Shown one piece after another: positions 7,015 to 15,955 of a stretch of 64,000 bases of DNA. The notes beneath the pieces are model-generated. The model worked only from the letters and a program-made list of their open reading frames with translations, did no database searches and was not told the origin of the DNA. Each line of letters begins with the position of its first letter. The first letter of the stretch is position 1. The position numbers and the translations under genes were made by a program. Source of the DNA: Paraburkholderia tropica (GTDB taxonomy: Bacteria; Pseudomonadota; Gammaproteobacteria; Burkholderiales; Burkholderiaceae); assembly GCF_914484835.1 (NCBI RefSeq), contig NZ_CAJZAR010000077.1, forward strand, positions 87,300 through 151,299. The letters are read 5' to 3'.

Positions 7015-8876
7015 GCACGCCGAACGCCAAGCCGCTGCGCATCGCGCTCGTCGGCAACCCGAATTGCGGCAAGACCGCGCTGTTCAATCTGCTCACCGGC
7101 GCGCGCCAGAAAGTCGCGAACTACGCGGGCGTGACGGTCGAGCGCAAGGAAGGCCGTTTCGTCACGCCGTCGGGCCGCAAGGTGCAGCTGCTCGATCTGC
7201 CCGGCGCGTACAGCTTCGATTCCGCGAGCCCCGACGAGCGCGTCACGCACGACGTGCTGATGGGCCGCTATCCGGGCGAGGCGATTCCCCAACTGGTCGT
7301 CTGCGTAGCGGACGCGACCAATCTGCGCCTACATCTGCGCTTCGTGCTCGAAGTGAAGCGCATGGGCCGCCCGGTCGTGCTCGCGCTCAACATGATGGAT
7401 GCCGCGAAGCGCCGCGGCATCGTCGTGGACGTGGCGAAGCTCTCGCAGGCGCTCGGCATGCCCGTGGTCGAAACAGTGGCCGTGCAGCGCAACGGCGCGC
7501 AGTCGCTCGTCGCGCTGCTCGACCGCGTGAACACGGAAGACGCCGCGCCTTCGCAGGATGCAGCGGAAGACGCCGCAGCACAGGACGGCGATCTCCACGC
7601 CGCCGTGCGCCGCATTCTCGCCGACGCCGTGACGATGCCGCGCGCCACCGACGCACGCGACGACGCCATCGACAGCGTCGCGCTGCATCCGGTGCTCGGC
7701 CCGCTGATTCTCGCGGTGGTGATGTTCCTCGTGTTCCAGGCGGTCTATTCGCTCGGCAAGCCGCTGACCGATTCGATCGGCGACGGCTTCGACTGGCTCG
7801 GCGGCATCGCGGGCGCGTGGCTGCCCGACGGCCCGCTGCGCAGCCTGCTGACCGACGGCCTGCTGACCGGCCTCGGCACCGTGCTCGGCTTCCTGCCCGA
7901 AATTCTCGTGCTGTTCTTCTTCATCCTCGTGCTGGAGGAATCGGGCTATCTGCCGCGCGCGGCCTTTCTGCTCGACCGCATGATGGTGTCGGTCGGCCTC
8001 ACGGGGCGCTCGTTCATTCCGCTGCTTTCGAGTTTCGCGTGCGCGATTCCGGGCGTGATGGGCACGCGCAGCATCTCCGATCCGCGCGACCGGCTCGCGA
8101 CCATTCTCGTCGCGCCGCTCATGACGTGTTCCGCGCGCCTGCCCGTCTACGCGCTGCTGATCAGCGCATTCATCCCGCACCGCATGGTGTTCAGCGTGTT
8201 CAACCTGCAGGGGCTCGTCCTGTTCGCGCTCTACGTGCTGGGCATCGTGGGCGCGATGGCGGTGGGCTGGGTGATGAAGCATCTGCGCCGCGACCGCACC
8301 GAACACGCGCTGCTGATGGAGCTGCCGTCGTATCGCATCCCGCGCGCGCGCGACGTGGCGATCGGCCTGTGGGAGCGCTGCACGATCTTCCTGAAGCGCC
8401 TGACCGGCATCATCCTCGCGCTGACCGTGATCATGTGGTTCGTCTCGACGTTCCCCTCGCCGCCCGATGGCGCGACCGGTCCCGCCATCGACTACACGAT
8501 CGCGGGCTATCTCGGCCGCGCACTGCAATGGCCGTTCGCGCCGCTCGGCTTCAACTGGCAGATGAGCCTCGCGCTCATTCCGGCCTTCGCCGCGCGCGAA
8601 ACCGCCGTGGCCGCGCTCGCGACGGTCTATGCCGTGGCGGGCGGCGACAGCGACGTGGCCGCGCTCGGCCACACGCTCGCGCAGAACTTCTCGGTGGCGA
8701 GCGCGCTGTCGCTGATGGTGTGGTTCGCGTTCGCGCCGCAATGCATGTCGACGCTCGCCGTGATCCGCCGCGAGACGCGTTCGTGGCGCGCGGTAGTGGT
8801 GTCGTTCAGTTATATGTTCGCGGTCGCGTATGCGGCTTCGTTCGTCACCTATCAAGCCGCGAGGTATTTCCTGTGA
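7011..8876 (+). CDS. feoB: Ferrous iron permease FeoB
   Basis: This 621-residue inner-membrane Fe2+ transporter has an N-terminal G domain. The G motifs are clear: GNPNCGKT (residues 15-22, Cys in the usual Ser position of G1, as in many FeoBs), DLPG (62-65) and NMMD (127-130). A membrane domain follows from about residue 225 with two Gate-type segments, including SSFACAIPGVMGTR and FAPQCMSTLAVIRRETRSW, whose cysteines are conserved in the family. It is shorter than the E. coli protein (about 773), mainly because the linker after the G domain and the C-terminal tail are short. It overlaps feoA and the next gene by 4 bases each, so the three form one translation-coupled operon under the Fur box. 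Confidence 0.96.
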   Translation: MSTPNAKPLRIALVGNPNCGKTALFNLLTGARQKVANYAGVTVERKEGRFVTPSGRKVQLLDLPGAYSFDSASPDERVTHDVLMGRYPGEAIPQLVVCVADATNLRLHLRFVLEVKRMGRPVVLALNMMDAAKRRGIVVDVAKLSQALGMPVVETVAVQRNGAQSLVALLDRVNTEDAAPSQDAAEDAAAQDGDLHAAVRRILADAVTMPRATDARDDAIDSVALHPVLGPLILAVVMFLVFQAVYSLGKPLTDSIGDGFDWLGGIAGAWLPDGPLRSLLTDGLLTGLGTVLGFLPEILVLFFFILVLEESGYLPRAAFLLDRMMVSVGLTGRSFIPLLSSFACAIPGVMGTRSISDPRDRLATILVAPLMTCSARLPVYALLISAFIPHRMVFSVFNLQGLVLFALYVLGIVGAMAVGWVMKHLRRDRTEHALLMELPSYRIPRARDVAIGLWERCTIFLKRLTGIILALTVIMWFVSTFPSPPDGATGPAIDYTIAGYLGRALQWPFAPLGFNWQMSLALIPAFAARETAVAALATVYAVAGGDSDVAALGHTLAQNFSVASALSLMVWFAFAPQCMSTLAVIRRETRSWRAVVVSFSYMFAVAYAASFVTYQAARYFL

Positions 8877-9163
8877 GCGCGAACCTGCTGTTTCAATACG
8901 CCGTGATTGCGCTGCTCGTCGCGGCGAGCCTCTGGCAAGCGCTGCGCAAGCTCGCGCCGAAAACCGCTTCGCGCGTGCAGGCGGGCGCGGCCGCGCCGCT
9001 GCTGCGGCCGCAGCGCGGCGCGTTCGCGCAACGCGTCGGACGCTGGCTGCAACCGAAAGGCGCTACGGGCGATTGCGGCGACGGCTGCGGCACGTGCGGC
9101 ACCTGCGGGCCGTCCGACGCGCCCGCCGAACAGACGGTGACGTTTCATCCGCCGCGTAAATAA
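8873..9163 (+). CDS. Cysteine-rich small membrane protein in the feo operon (FeoC position)
   Basis: A 96-residue product starting at GTG 8873, overlapping the feoB stop (GTGA). One N-terminal helix (residues 7-24, FQYAVIALLVAASLWQAL) probably anchors it in the membrane. A basic stretch follows, and then the cysteine cluster GDCGDGCGTCGTCG, with Cys68, 72, 75 and 78 spaced C-x3-C-x2-C-x2-C. It is not a winged-helix FeoC of the enterobacterial type. It occupies that position and its cysteines could bind Fe2+ or an iron-sulfur cluster; that role is inference. I believe it belongs to a betaproteobacterial DUF6587-type family, but cannot confirm it. The feo operon ends at the terminator downstream. 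Confidence 0.8.
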   Translation: MSANLLFQYAVIALLVAASLWQALRKLAPKTASRVQAGAAAPLLRPQRGAFAQRVGRWLQPKGATGDCGDGCGTCGTCGPSDAPAEQTVTFHPPRK

Positions 9164-9198
9164 GCGCAGCGAATGTCGATGAGTATGTCGATGAAATA

Positions 9199-9235
9199 GC
9201 GGCCCGCCGGAGCGATTCGGCGGGCCGCTTTTTTT
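9199..9235 (+). terminator. Intrinsic terminator of the feo operon
   Basis: Perfect 11-bp arms at 9199-9209 and 9218-9228 enclose an 8-base loop and are followed by seven T (9229-9235). It starts 36 bases after the last feo stop codon. Confidence 0.92.
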
Positions 9236-9434
9236 ACGGCGTTTTGCATCGCGGCTCGACGCGAAGTCCGCGCCTGCACACACGCCAGACACATCGTTCC
9301 GCTACACTCCCCGCAGCAAGGCCAGCCCGCGCGCTTCGGATCGAATCAAATCGGATCGAAGCCATCGACACAGCCAACCGCGCGGCCCGTTCACGATCGA
9401 TATCGAATCGATCCACTTCGCTCCTTTCGCGCCG

Positions 9435-10217
9435 ATGCGTCACCTTCCCGCTCTCGCCACTCTTCGCCGCTCGCCCATCGCAGCCCTGTCCGCCGCGCTG
9501 ATCGCCGCCTTCGCCGTGACCGGCTGCGTGCGGCTGTCGACCTTCGACCCGAACGGACTCTGGAAAGTGGTGGGCGGCCAATGCGTGCCGAACGCGCGCG
9601 ACAAGGGCGATCCCGGCCCGTGCACAACGGTCGATTTCCAGAAGCGCTATGCGGTGCTCAAGGACATCAACGGCCGCGCGCAATATCTGCTGATTCCGAC
9701 CGACCGCGTTTCCGGCATCGAAAGCCCGGAGATTCTCTACGGCGGCTCGCCCGAATACTGGGTGGGCGCATGGGACGCGACGCGCTACGTCAACGCGAAG
9801 CTCAAGACCACGCTCGCACCGACGCAACTCGGCCTCGAAATCAACGCCACGGAACGGCGCTCGCAGAATCAACTGCATATCCACGTCGATTGCATGCGCG
9901 CCGATATCGCCGACGCGCTCGCGCCTTATCGCCATGACGCGACCGACGCGTGGCGCTGGGCCACGCTCGACGGCAAGCGCTATCGCATCATGCGTGTGAC
10001 GACTCTCGCCGACCGCAGCAATCCGTTCCGCGTGGTCGAGCGCGATCTGGACGCGAAGCAGAGCATGGGCGCGCAGACGATTCTCGTGACCGGCGCGGGC
10101 GCGGATACGGCACGCGACGGCTGGCTGATCGTCAACAGCGGGCTCGACGTGGAGAACGGTTCAGGCACCGCCGAAGGCCTGCTCGATCACGCGTGCAACG
10201 TCGCGCACGCGCAATAA
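9435..10217 (+). CDS. cdh: CDP-diacylglycerol pyrophosphatase (lipoprotein)
   Basis: This 260-residue protein resembles E. coli Cdh, which cleaves CDP-diacylglycerol to phosphatidate and CMP. It has a lipoprotein signal with lipobox VTGC (Cys31). The HIT-like catalytic signature NQLHIHVDCM carries His148 and His150; the same QLHIH is found in E. coli Cdh. The segment LLIPTDRVSGIESP (about 86-99) is another family hallmark. Membrane attachment is expected to face the periplasm because of the lipobox; E. coli Cdh uses an N-terminal membrane segment. It is a single gene between the feo terminator and the convergent marR gene. The start at 9435 is the first Met before the signal sequence. Confidence 0.9.
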   Translation: MRHLPALATLRRSPIAALSAALIAAFAVTGCVRLSTFDPNGLWKVVGGQCVPNARDKGDPGPCTTVDFQKRYAVLKDINGRAQYLLIPTDRVSGIESPEILYGGSPEYWVGAWDATRYVNAKLKTTLAPTQLGLEINATERRSQNQLHIHVDCMRADIADALAPYRHDATDAWRWATLDGKRYRIMRVTTLADRSNPFRVVERDLDAKQSMGAQTILVTGAGADTARDGWLIVNSGLDVENGSGTAEGLLDHACNVAHAQ

Positions 10218-10257
10218 GCGCAATGAGCGCAATAAGGCCGCTCGGGAAATCCGCTCA

Positions 10258-10770
10258 CTAAGCCTCGCCGTCACGCGCGAGGCTCGCGAGCCAGCGGCGG
10301 ATCACCTGCTCCTCGCCGGGTGTGAAGCCGTCGATCATCTGCGCTTCGAGCTTCTTCACGCGCGCGCGGCATTGCTTGAGCAACGCGAGCCCCGCTACGG
10401 TCGCGTCGATCTGCTGAATGCGCCCGTGCACCGGATGCGGACGCCGCTCGATCGCGCCATCGCGTTCGAGATTGCCGACGATCACACTCACGGTCTGCGG
10501 CGTGAGCGCGGCGAGCCGCGCGAGGTCCGCGCCCGAAATGCCGGGATAGGCCACGAGCATCGTCAACACCACGAATTGCGGCGGCGTGATACCGAGATCG
10601 GCCAGCGCGCGCTCCATGCGCAAGCGATGCGCCGCGCCGGCCTGACGCAGCAGATAACCCAGATACCCGGTCTCGCCGCGCTTGCCTTCGCCTGGCGCGG
10701 GAATCGCGGGTGTGCCAGGCGGCGTGCTTTCCGTCCCGATTTTGGCCGACCGCTTCGTCGTGTTGCGCAT
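10258..10770 (-). CDS. MarR-family transcriptional regulator
   Basis: This 170-residue winged-helix repressor-type protein has its recognition region at ISGADLARLAALTPQTVSVIVGNLERDG (residues about 85-112) and wing at IERRPHPVHGRIQQI. About 35 N-terminal residues are polar and probably disordered. It has a single Cys near residue 137 and lacks the N-terminal sensing cysteine typical of OhrR, so a peroxide role is not indicated by sequence. It is transcribed away from the AhpD-like gene, with 66 bases between the starts and an inverted repeat in the gap. Control of itself and the neighbour is therefore likely. The start ATG at 10770 is the first Met before the polar tail. Confidence 0.88.
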   Translation of the reverse strand: MRNTTKRSAKIGTESTPPGTPAIPAPGEGKRGETGYLGYLLRQAGAAHRLRMERALADLGITPPQFVVLTMLVAYPGISGADLARLAALTPQTVSVIVGNLERDGAIERRPHPVHGRIQQIDATVAGLALLKQCRARVKKLEAQMIDGFTPGEEQVIRRWLASLARDGEA

Positions 10771-10774
10771 GATG

Positions 10775-10805
10775 TCAGAGTTCGAATATGATGTTCGTGC
10801 TCTGA
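10775..10805. promoter_or_regulatory. Inverted repeat, candidate MarR operator
   Basis: Twelve-base arms (10775-10786 and 10794-10805) match at 10 of 12 positions around a 7-base spacer, with outer TCAGAG/CTCTGA perfect. It fills the gap between the divergent starts at 10770 and 10837, the usual place for a MarR site covering both promoters. Confidence 0.6.
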
Positions 10806-10836
10806 TATTAACCGCCAACCCGCGCGAGGTCCAGTC

Positions 10837-11322
10837 ATGTCCGGCACGTCTACCCGCATCAGCTATGAAACGTTCGCCCACGAAGCGCAGTCCGTGGTGG
10901 CCGGCCTCGTCACGATGAGCAAGGCCGTCGACGCCTCCGGCCTCGAAAAGCCGCTCACCGAATTGCTGAAGATTCGCGCCTCGCAAATCAACGGCTGCGC
11001 GTTCTGCATTCAGTACCACCTGAATATCGCGCGCGACCTGCCGGGCGAAGCGCTCACGCGCACGAAGCTCGATCTGCTCCCGGCCTGGCACGAAGCGCCC
11101 GAGCATTACACGGCGCGCGAACGCGCGGCGCTCGCCTATACGGAAGCGCTGGTTTCGCATCTGCACGAAGGCGTGAGCGACGCCCTCTACGCAGAAGTGG
11201 CGCAGCAGTTTCCCGGCATGCAGATGGCGTTTCTGACGTCGGCCATCGCGAACATCAACGCATGGAATCGCATTGCGGTCGCGCTGCGATTCGCGCCGCC
11301 GGTGCCGATGAACACGGCCTGA
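10837..11322 (+). CDS. Carboxymuconolactone decarboxylase / AhpD-like protein
   Basis: This 161-residue all-helical protein belongs to the carboxymuconolactone decarboxylase-like superfamily. The segment ELLKIRASQINGCAFCIQYH (residues 45-64) carries the C-x-x-C-x3-H redox motif of AhpD-type alkylhydroperoxidases, with Cys57, Cys60 and His64. AhpD uses these thiols to reduce peroxides or to recycle a partner peroxiredoxin. The C-terminal helix INAWNRIAVALRF is typical of the family. The divergent MarR gene and shared inverted repeat suggest induction by a small molecule. Peroxidase activity is inferred from the motif. Cytoplasmic. Confidence 0.88.
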   Translation: MSGTSTRISYETFAHEAQSVVAGLVTMSKAVDASGLEKPLTELLKIRASQINGCAFCIQYHLNIARDLPGEALTRTKLDLLPAWHEAPEHYTARERAALAYTEALVSHLHEGVSDALYAEVAQQFPGMQMAFLTSAIANINAWNRIAVALRFAPPVPMNTA

Positions 11323-11332
11323 AACAACACCG

Positions 11333-11367
11333 CAAAAAAAGAAGGCGTTCCGCTCTCGCGAAACGCC
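11333..11367 (-). terminator. Terminator downstream of liuD
   Basis: Arms GGCGTTCCGC (11344-11353) and GCGAAACGCC (11358-11367) pair at 9 of 10 positions around a 4-base loop. On the minus strand the hairpin is followed by CTTC and a run of seven U (A-run at 11333-11339). It lies about 70 bases after the liuD stop and just after the convergent AhpD-like gene. Confidence 0.75.
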
Positions 11368-11434
11368 CCAGGGTCATACGCTCTCACGCGTCAAAACATC
11401 CGCCGCGACAGTCGCGGTAATCGCGCCAATCGCC

Positions 11435-13444
11435 TCATTCGGTTTCGAGCATCAGCAGTTGCGCGCCGTCCGCGACCTGATCGCCCACGCCGTAGAGCAC
11501 TTCAGTCACCTTGCCCGCTGCCGGTGCGCCGATGGTGTGCTCCATCTTCATCGCCTCCATGACGATGAGCGGCGCGCCCTTTTCGACCACCGCGCCGGGC
11601 TCGACCAGCACCGCGATGACCTTGCCCGGCATCGGCGCCGTGAGACGCCCTTCGCCGTGCTCGGTGTCCGCCGCATGTGCCAGCAGGTTCTGCCATTCGA
11701 ACGACAGCGCCGCGCCCAGACAGAACACATGAAACACGTCACCTTCGATGAACACGCGCCCCGTCACGCGCGTATCGCCGACCGTTGCGCCGTATTCGTT
11801 CGCACCCTCGCCGCGCCACCACGTAAAGCGCTCGTCGCTTCCGGCGCACGCAATCGTCTGCGCGCCGCCGTCGTGCGCGAACGCCACGTCGATCGACGCA
11901 TCGTTTTCCGTATCGCGCCACGTGAAGGTCTGCGTGAAGCCGCTGTTGAGCCGCCAGTGCGCGAGCGCCTGCCACGGCGACGCCGTGTTCGACGCGCCGC
12001 CCTCCCGCCCGAGTAGCGCCGCGCACGCCAGCGCCAGCGCCTCGCGCAACGGCTTCCGCTGCGGCGCGAACAGCGCGTCGTGATGACGCTCGATCAGGCC
12101 CGTATCGAGATCGGCGTTCGCAAACGGTTCGCTCGTCACAAGCCGATGCAGGAACTCGACGTTCGTGCTCGGCCCCACCACTTCGCAGGCTTCCAGCGCG
12201 CGCTGCATGCGCGCGAGCGCATCGGCGCGCGTGGCGCCATGCACGATCAGCTTCGCGATCATCGGATCGTAGAACGGCGTGATCGTGTCGCCTTCGCGCA
12301 CGCCGCTGTCGATGCGCACATGCGCGCGCTGCCCCGCGTCGCCGAGCCGGAACTCCACGCCCTCCGGCATGCGCAGATGCTTGAGCGTGCCCGTCGACGG
12401 CAGGAAGCCGCGCGCCGGATTCTCCGCATAAATTCGGGCTTCGAGCGCGTGCCCCGTCACCGCGAGCTGCGTCTGATCGAGCGGCAGCGGTTCGCCCGCC
12501 GCCACGCGCAACTGCCATTCGACAAGATCGAGTCCCGTGACCATTTCCGTCACCGGATGCTCAACCTGCAAGCGCGTGTTCATCTCCATGAAGTAGAAGC
12601 TCGCGCCCGTCATGATGAATTCGACGGTGCCCGCGCCCACGTAATTCACCGCGCGCGCGGCGGCCACCGCGGCTTCGCCCATCGCGCGGCGCACGTCGTC
12701 GGCGAGGCCCGGCGCAGGCGCTTCTTCGAGCACCTTCTGGTGACGGCGCTGCACTGAACAATCGCGATCGAACAGATAAACCGCGCCGCCATGCCGGTCG
12801 GCGAACACCTGCACTTCCACGTGACGCGGGCGCTGCAAATACTTTTCGATCAGCACGCGGTCGTTGCCGAAACTGCTCGCGGCTTCACGCTTGCACGACG
12901 CGAGCGCCGCGCCAAAATCCTCGCTGCGCTCGACCACGCGCATGCCCTTGCCGCCGCCGCCCGCGCTCGCCTTGAGCAGCACGGGATAACCCATCGCATC
13001 GGCTTCGCGCTGGAGCAGCGCGGGATCTTGATCGTCGCCGTGATAACCGGGCACGAGCGGCACCGCCGCCGCGTGCATCAACGCCTTGGCGGCGGCCTTC
13101 GAACCCATCGCCGCAATCGCGTCCACCGGCGGCCCGATGAAGACGATGCCCGCTTCCTCGCAGGCGCGGCCAAAGTCTTCGTTCTCCGAAAGAAATCCGT
13201 AGCCCGGATGAATCGCCTGCGCGCCGGTCGCCTTCGCGGCGGCGATGATGCGCTCGATACGCAAATAGCTTTGCGCCGCGCTCGCCTCGCCGATATGCAC
13301 GGCTTCGTCGCAGGCGGCCACGTGCTTCGCGTTCGCGTCCGCATCCGAATACACGGCCACGCTTTTCACGCCGAGACGGCGGCACGTAGCCGCGACGCGG
13401 CAGGCAATCTCGCCCCGGTTGGCGATCAGAATCTTGTTGAACAT
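11435..13444 (-). CDS. liuD: Methylcrotonyl-CoA carboxylase biotin-containing (alpha) subunit
   Basis: This 669-residue subunit carries out the ATP-dependent carboxylation of biotin in 3-methylcrotonyl-CoA carboxylase, the third step of leucine degradation. It starts MFNKILIANRGEIACRVAATC, the standard biotin carboxylase opening. The ATP-grasp domain shows KASAGGGGKGMR (about 158-169) and the active-site stretch FMEMNTRLQVEHPVTE. The biotinyl domain at the C-terminus has the attachment lysine 633 in MEAMKMEH. Between these lies the BT-type linker of acyl-CoA carboxylases. It is the last gene of liuABCD, 34 bases after liuC. Propionyl-CoA or geranyl-CoA carboxylase subunits are similar, but the neighbours decide for liu. 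Confidence 0.95.
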   Translation of the reverse strand: MFNKILIANRGEIACRVAATCRRLGVKSVAVYSDADANAKHVAACDEAVHIGEASAAQSYLRIERIIAAAKATGAQAIHPGYGFLSENEDFGRACEEAGIVFIGPPVDAIAAMGSKAAAKALMHAAAVPLVPGYHGDDQDPALLQREADAMGYPVLLKASAGGGGKGMRVVERSEDFGAALASCKREAASSFGNDRVLIEKYLQRPRHVEVQVFADRHGGAVYLFDRDCSVQRRHQKVLEEAPAPGLADDVRRAMGEAAVAAARAVNYVGAGTVEFIMTGASFYFMEMNTRLQVEHPVTEMVTGLDLVEWQLRVAAGEPLPLDQTQLAVTGHALEARIYAENPARGFLPSTGTLKHLRMPEGVEFRLGDAGQRAHVRIDSGVREGDTITPFYDPMIAKLIVHGATRADALARMQRALEACEVVGPSTNVEFLHRLVTSEPFANADLDTGLIERHHDALFAPQRKPLREALALACAALLGREGGASNTASPWQALAHWRLNSGFTQTFTWRDTENDASIDVAFAHDGGAQTIACAGSDERFTWWRGEGANEYGATVGDTRVTGRVFIEGDVFHVFCLGAALSFEWQNLLAHAADTEHGEGRLTAPMPGKVIAVLVEPGAVVEKGAPLIVMEAMKMEHTIGAPAAGKVTEVLYGVGDQVADGAQLLMLETE

Positions 13445-13478
13445 GAATGGTCTCGCGATATCTGGGCTTGCACAGCAA

Positions 13479-14288
13479 TCAGGCGCGCCAGCGCGGCGTG
13501 CGCTTTTCCAGGAACGACGACACGCCGTCGCGGCCTTCGTCGCTCGCGCGGATGCGGGCGATGCGCGCGGCCGTATCGGCGATCAGCGCATCGTCGATGG
13601 GCGCGCTCGCGACGTCCTGCACGAGCTGCTTGCACTCGCGCACCGCGTTCGGGCTGTTCGCGCAGAGCGTCTGCGCGAGGCGCTGCACGGTGGCGTCGAG
13701 ATCGGCGGCGCTCACCGCCTCGCTCACGAGGCCGAGGCGCAGCGCGGTCGCGCAATCGAAGGCCTCCGCCGTAACGAAATAGCGGCGCGATGCCTGCTCG
13801 CCGAGCGCGCGAATCACATACGGCGCGATGGTCGCGGGCATCAGACCGAGGCGCGCTTCGGAGAGGCAGAAGTTCACCGTGTCCGCCGCCACGACGATGT
13901 CCGCCGTGCAGACGAGGCCCATGCCGCCCGCGTAGGCGTCGCCCTGCACGCGCGCGATCACCGGCTTCGGGCAGCGATACACGGCCGCGAGCATCTGCGC
14001 GAGGCCCATCGCGTCGGCGCGATTTTCCGCGTCGGAATAGCCCGCCATCTTGCGCATCCAGTTCAGGTCCGCGCCCGCGCAGAAGGCCTTGCCGTTGCCC
14101 GCGAGCACGATCGCACGCACGTCGTCGCGCGCGCCGAGCGCCGTGAATGCGGCGCTCAATTCGGCGATCATGGTTTCGTTGAACGCGTTGCGCACGTCGG
14201 GGCGATTCAGCGTGACCGTCGCGATGTGCTCCGCGACGTCGACGAGCAACGTTTCATATTGCACGTTCGGCATGTTTTGCATCGGCAT
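13479..14288 (-). CDS. liuC: Methylglutaconyl-CoA hydratase (enoyl-CoA hydratase family)
   Basis: This 269-residue crotonase-fold enzyme is predicted to hydrate 3-methylglutaconyl-CoA to HMG-CoA in leucine breakdown. The oxyanion-hole segments are visible: GNGKAFCAGADLNWMRKM (about 65-82) and GDAYAGGMGLVCTADIVVA (about 114-132). The start ATG at 14288 has GGAGAAG two bases upstream. An in-frame frame-open region reaches further but would overlap the liuB stop with an Arg/Ser-rich tail. It lies between liuB and liuD with short gaps of 19 and 34 bases. The assignment to methylglutaconyl-CoA rather than crotonyl-CoA relies on the operon. Confidence 0.92.
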   Translation of the reverse strand: MPMQNMPNVQYETLLVDVAEHIATVTLNRPDVRNAFNETMIAELSAAFTALGARDDVRAIVLAGNGKAFCAGADLNWMRKMAGYSDAENRADAMGLAQMLAAVYRCPKPVIARVQGDAYAGGMGLVCTADIVVAADTVNFCLSEARLGLMPATIAPYVIRALGEQASRRYFVTAEAFDCATALRLGLVSEAVSAADLDATVQRLAQTLCANSPNAVRECKQLVQDVASAPIDDALIADTAARIARIRASDEGRDGVSSFLEKRTPRWRA

Positions 14289-14307
14289 GTCTTCTCCGTG
14301 GCTGCGC

Positions 14308-15915
14308 TCACATGCGGAACACGCCGAAGCGCGTTTCCTCGATGGGCGCATTCATCGTTGCCGAGAGCCCGAGACCGAGCACATCGCGCGTTTGCGCGGG
14401 ATCGATCACGCCGTCGTCCCAGAGGCGCGCGCTCGCGTAATACGGGTGCCCCTGGCGTTCGTATTGATCGCGGATCGGCTGCTTGAACGCCTCTTCTTCC
14501 TCCGCGCTCCACGCACCGCCCTTCGCTTCGATCCCGTCGCGGCGCACCGTCGCGAGCACCGACGCGGCCTGCTCGCCGCCCATCACCGAAATGCGCGCGT
14601 TGGGCCACATCCACAGGAAACGCGGTGAATACGCGCGCCCGCACATGCCGTAGTTGCCCGCGCCGAACGAGCCGCCGATGATCACCGTGAACTTCGGCAC
14701 CTTCGCCGTGGCGACCGCCGTCACCATCTTCGCGCCGTTGCGCGCGATGCCTTCGTTCTCGTACTTGCGGCCCACCATGAAGCCCGTGATGTTCTGCAAA
14801 AACACGAGCGGAATCTTGCGCTGGCAGCACAGTTCGATGAAGTGCGTGCCCTTGAGCGCCGACTCCGAAAACAGAATGCCGTTGTTCGCGACGATGCCGA
14901 CCGGATGCCCCCAGATATGCGCGAAGCCCGTGACGAGCGTCGTGCCGTAACGCGCCTTGAATTCGTCGAAGGCCGAGTCGTCGACGATACGCGCGATCAC
15001 TTCGCGCACGTCGAAGGGCTTGCGCGTATCGACGGGAATCACGCCGTAGAGACTTTGCGCGTCGTAGCGCGGCGGCAGCGGCTCCTTCAACGCGAGCGAA
15101 GGCGTCTTGACGCGATTCAGATTGCCGACGATCGAACGCGCGATCGCGAGCGCATGCGCGTCATTCTGCGCCAGATGATCGGCCACGCCCGACAGGCGCG
15201 TATGCACGTCGCCGCCGCCGAGATCTTCGGCGCTCACTTCCTCGCCGGTCGCCGCCTTCACGAGCGGCGGGCCGCCGAGAAAAATCGTGCCCTGATTCTT
15301 CACGATGATCGATTCGTCGCTCATGGCGGGCACATACGCGCCGCCCGCCGTACACGAACCCATCACCACGGCGATCTGCGGAATGCCCTGCGCGGACAGA
15401 TTCGCCTGGTTGTAGAAGATGCGGCCGAAGTGATCGCGATCGGGAAAGACCTCGTCCTGATTCGGCAGATTCGCGCCGCCCGAATCGACGAGATAGACGC
15501 ACGGCAAGCGGTTTTCCTGCGCGATTTCCTGCGCGCGCACGTGCTTCTTCACCGTGACGGGATAGTACGTGCCGCCCTTCACCGTGGCGTCGTTGCAGAC
15601 GATCACGCACTCCTGGCCCGCGATGCGCCCAATGCCGGTGATGACGCCCGCACCCGGCGCGTCGTCGTTATACATGCCGTAGGCGGCGAGCTGCGAGAGT
15701 TCGAGAAACGGCGTGCCCGGATCGAGCAGTTGCGCGATGCGCTCGCGCGGCAGCAGCTTGCCGCGCGAGACGTGCTTGTCGCGCGCCGCCGCGCCACCGC
15801 CCAGCGAGAGCTTCTGGATCTTCTCGCGCAGGTCGGCGACGAGCGCATCGAGCGCGGCGGCGTTGGCCTTGAAATCGTCCGAGCGCGGATTGAGCTTCGA
15901 TTCGATGATCGGCAT
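14308..15915 (-). CDS. liuB: Methylcrotonyl-CoA carboxylase carboxyltransferase (beta) subunit
   Basis: This 535-residue subunit transfers CO2 from carboxybiotin to 3-methylcrotonyl-CoA. It has the two crotonase-like carboxyltransferase lobes. The first contains RGKLLPRERIAQLLDPGTPF and VIVCNDATVKGGTYYPVTVKK. The second contains GFAHIWGHPVGIVANNGILF, FLQNITGFMVGRKYE and GGSFGAGNYGMCGRAY, all close to known MccB proteins. The start ATG at 15915 is preceded by AGGAAG at normal spacing; a longer version would begin inside liuA. It is 40 bases downstream of liuA and 19 upstream of liuC. It forms an alpha6-beta6 type holoenzyme with LiuD in characterised homologues. Confidence 0.95.
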   Translation of the reverse strand: MPIIESKLNPRSDDFKANAAALDALVADLREKIQKLSLGGGAAARDKHVSRGKLLPRERIAQLLDPGTPFLELSQLAAYGMYNDDAPGAGVITGIGRIAGQECVIVCNDATVKGGTYYPVTVKKHVRAQEIAQENRLPCVYLVDSGGANLPNQDEVFPDRDHFGRIFYNQANLSAQGIPQIAVVMGSCTAGGAYVPAMSDESIIVKNQGTIFLGGPPLVKAATGEEVSAEDLGGGDVHTRLSGVADHLAQNDAHALAIARSIVGNLNRVKTPSLALKEPLPPRYDAQSLYGVIPVDTRKPFDVREVIARIVDDSAFDEFKARYGTTLVTGFAHIWGHPVGIVANNGILFSESALKGTHFIELCCQRKIPLVFLQNITGFMVGRKYENEGIARNGAKMVTAVATAKVPKFTVIIGGSFGAGNYGMCGRAYSPRFLWMWPNARISVMGGEQAASVLATVRRDGIEAKGGAWSAEEEEAFKQPIRDQYERQGHPYYASARLWDDGVIDPAQTRDVLGLGLSATMNAPIEETRFGVFRM

Positions 15916-15955
15916 CGGGGCTTCCTGTCTGAATCGTTCTGGGCGATAGTTAGGA

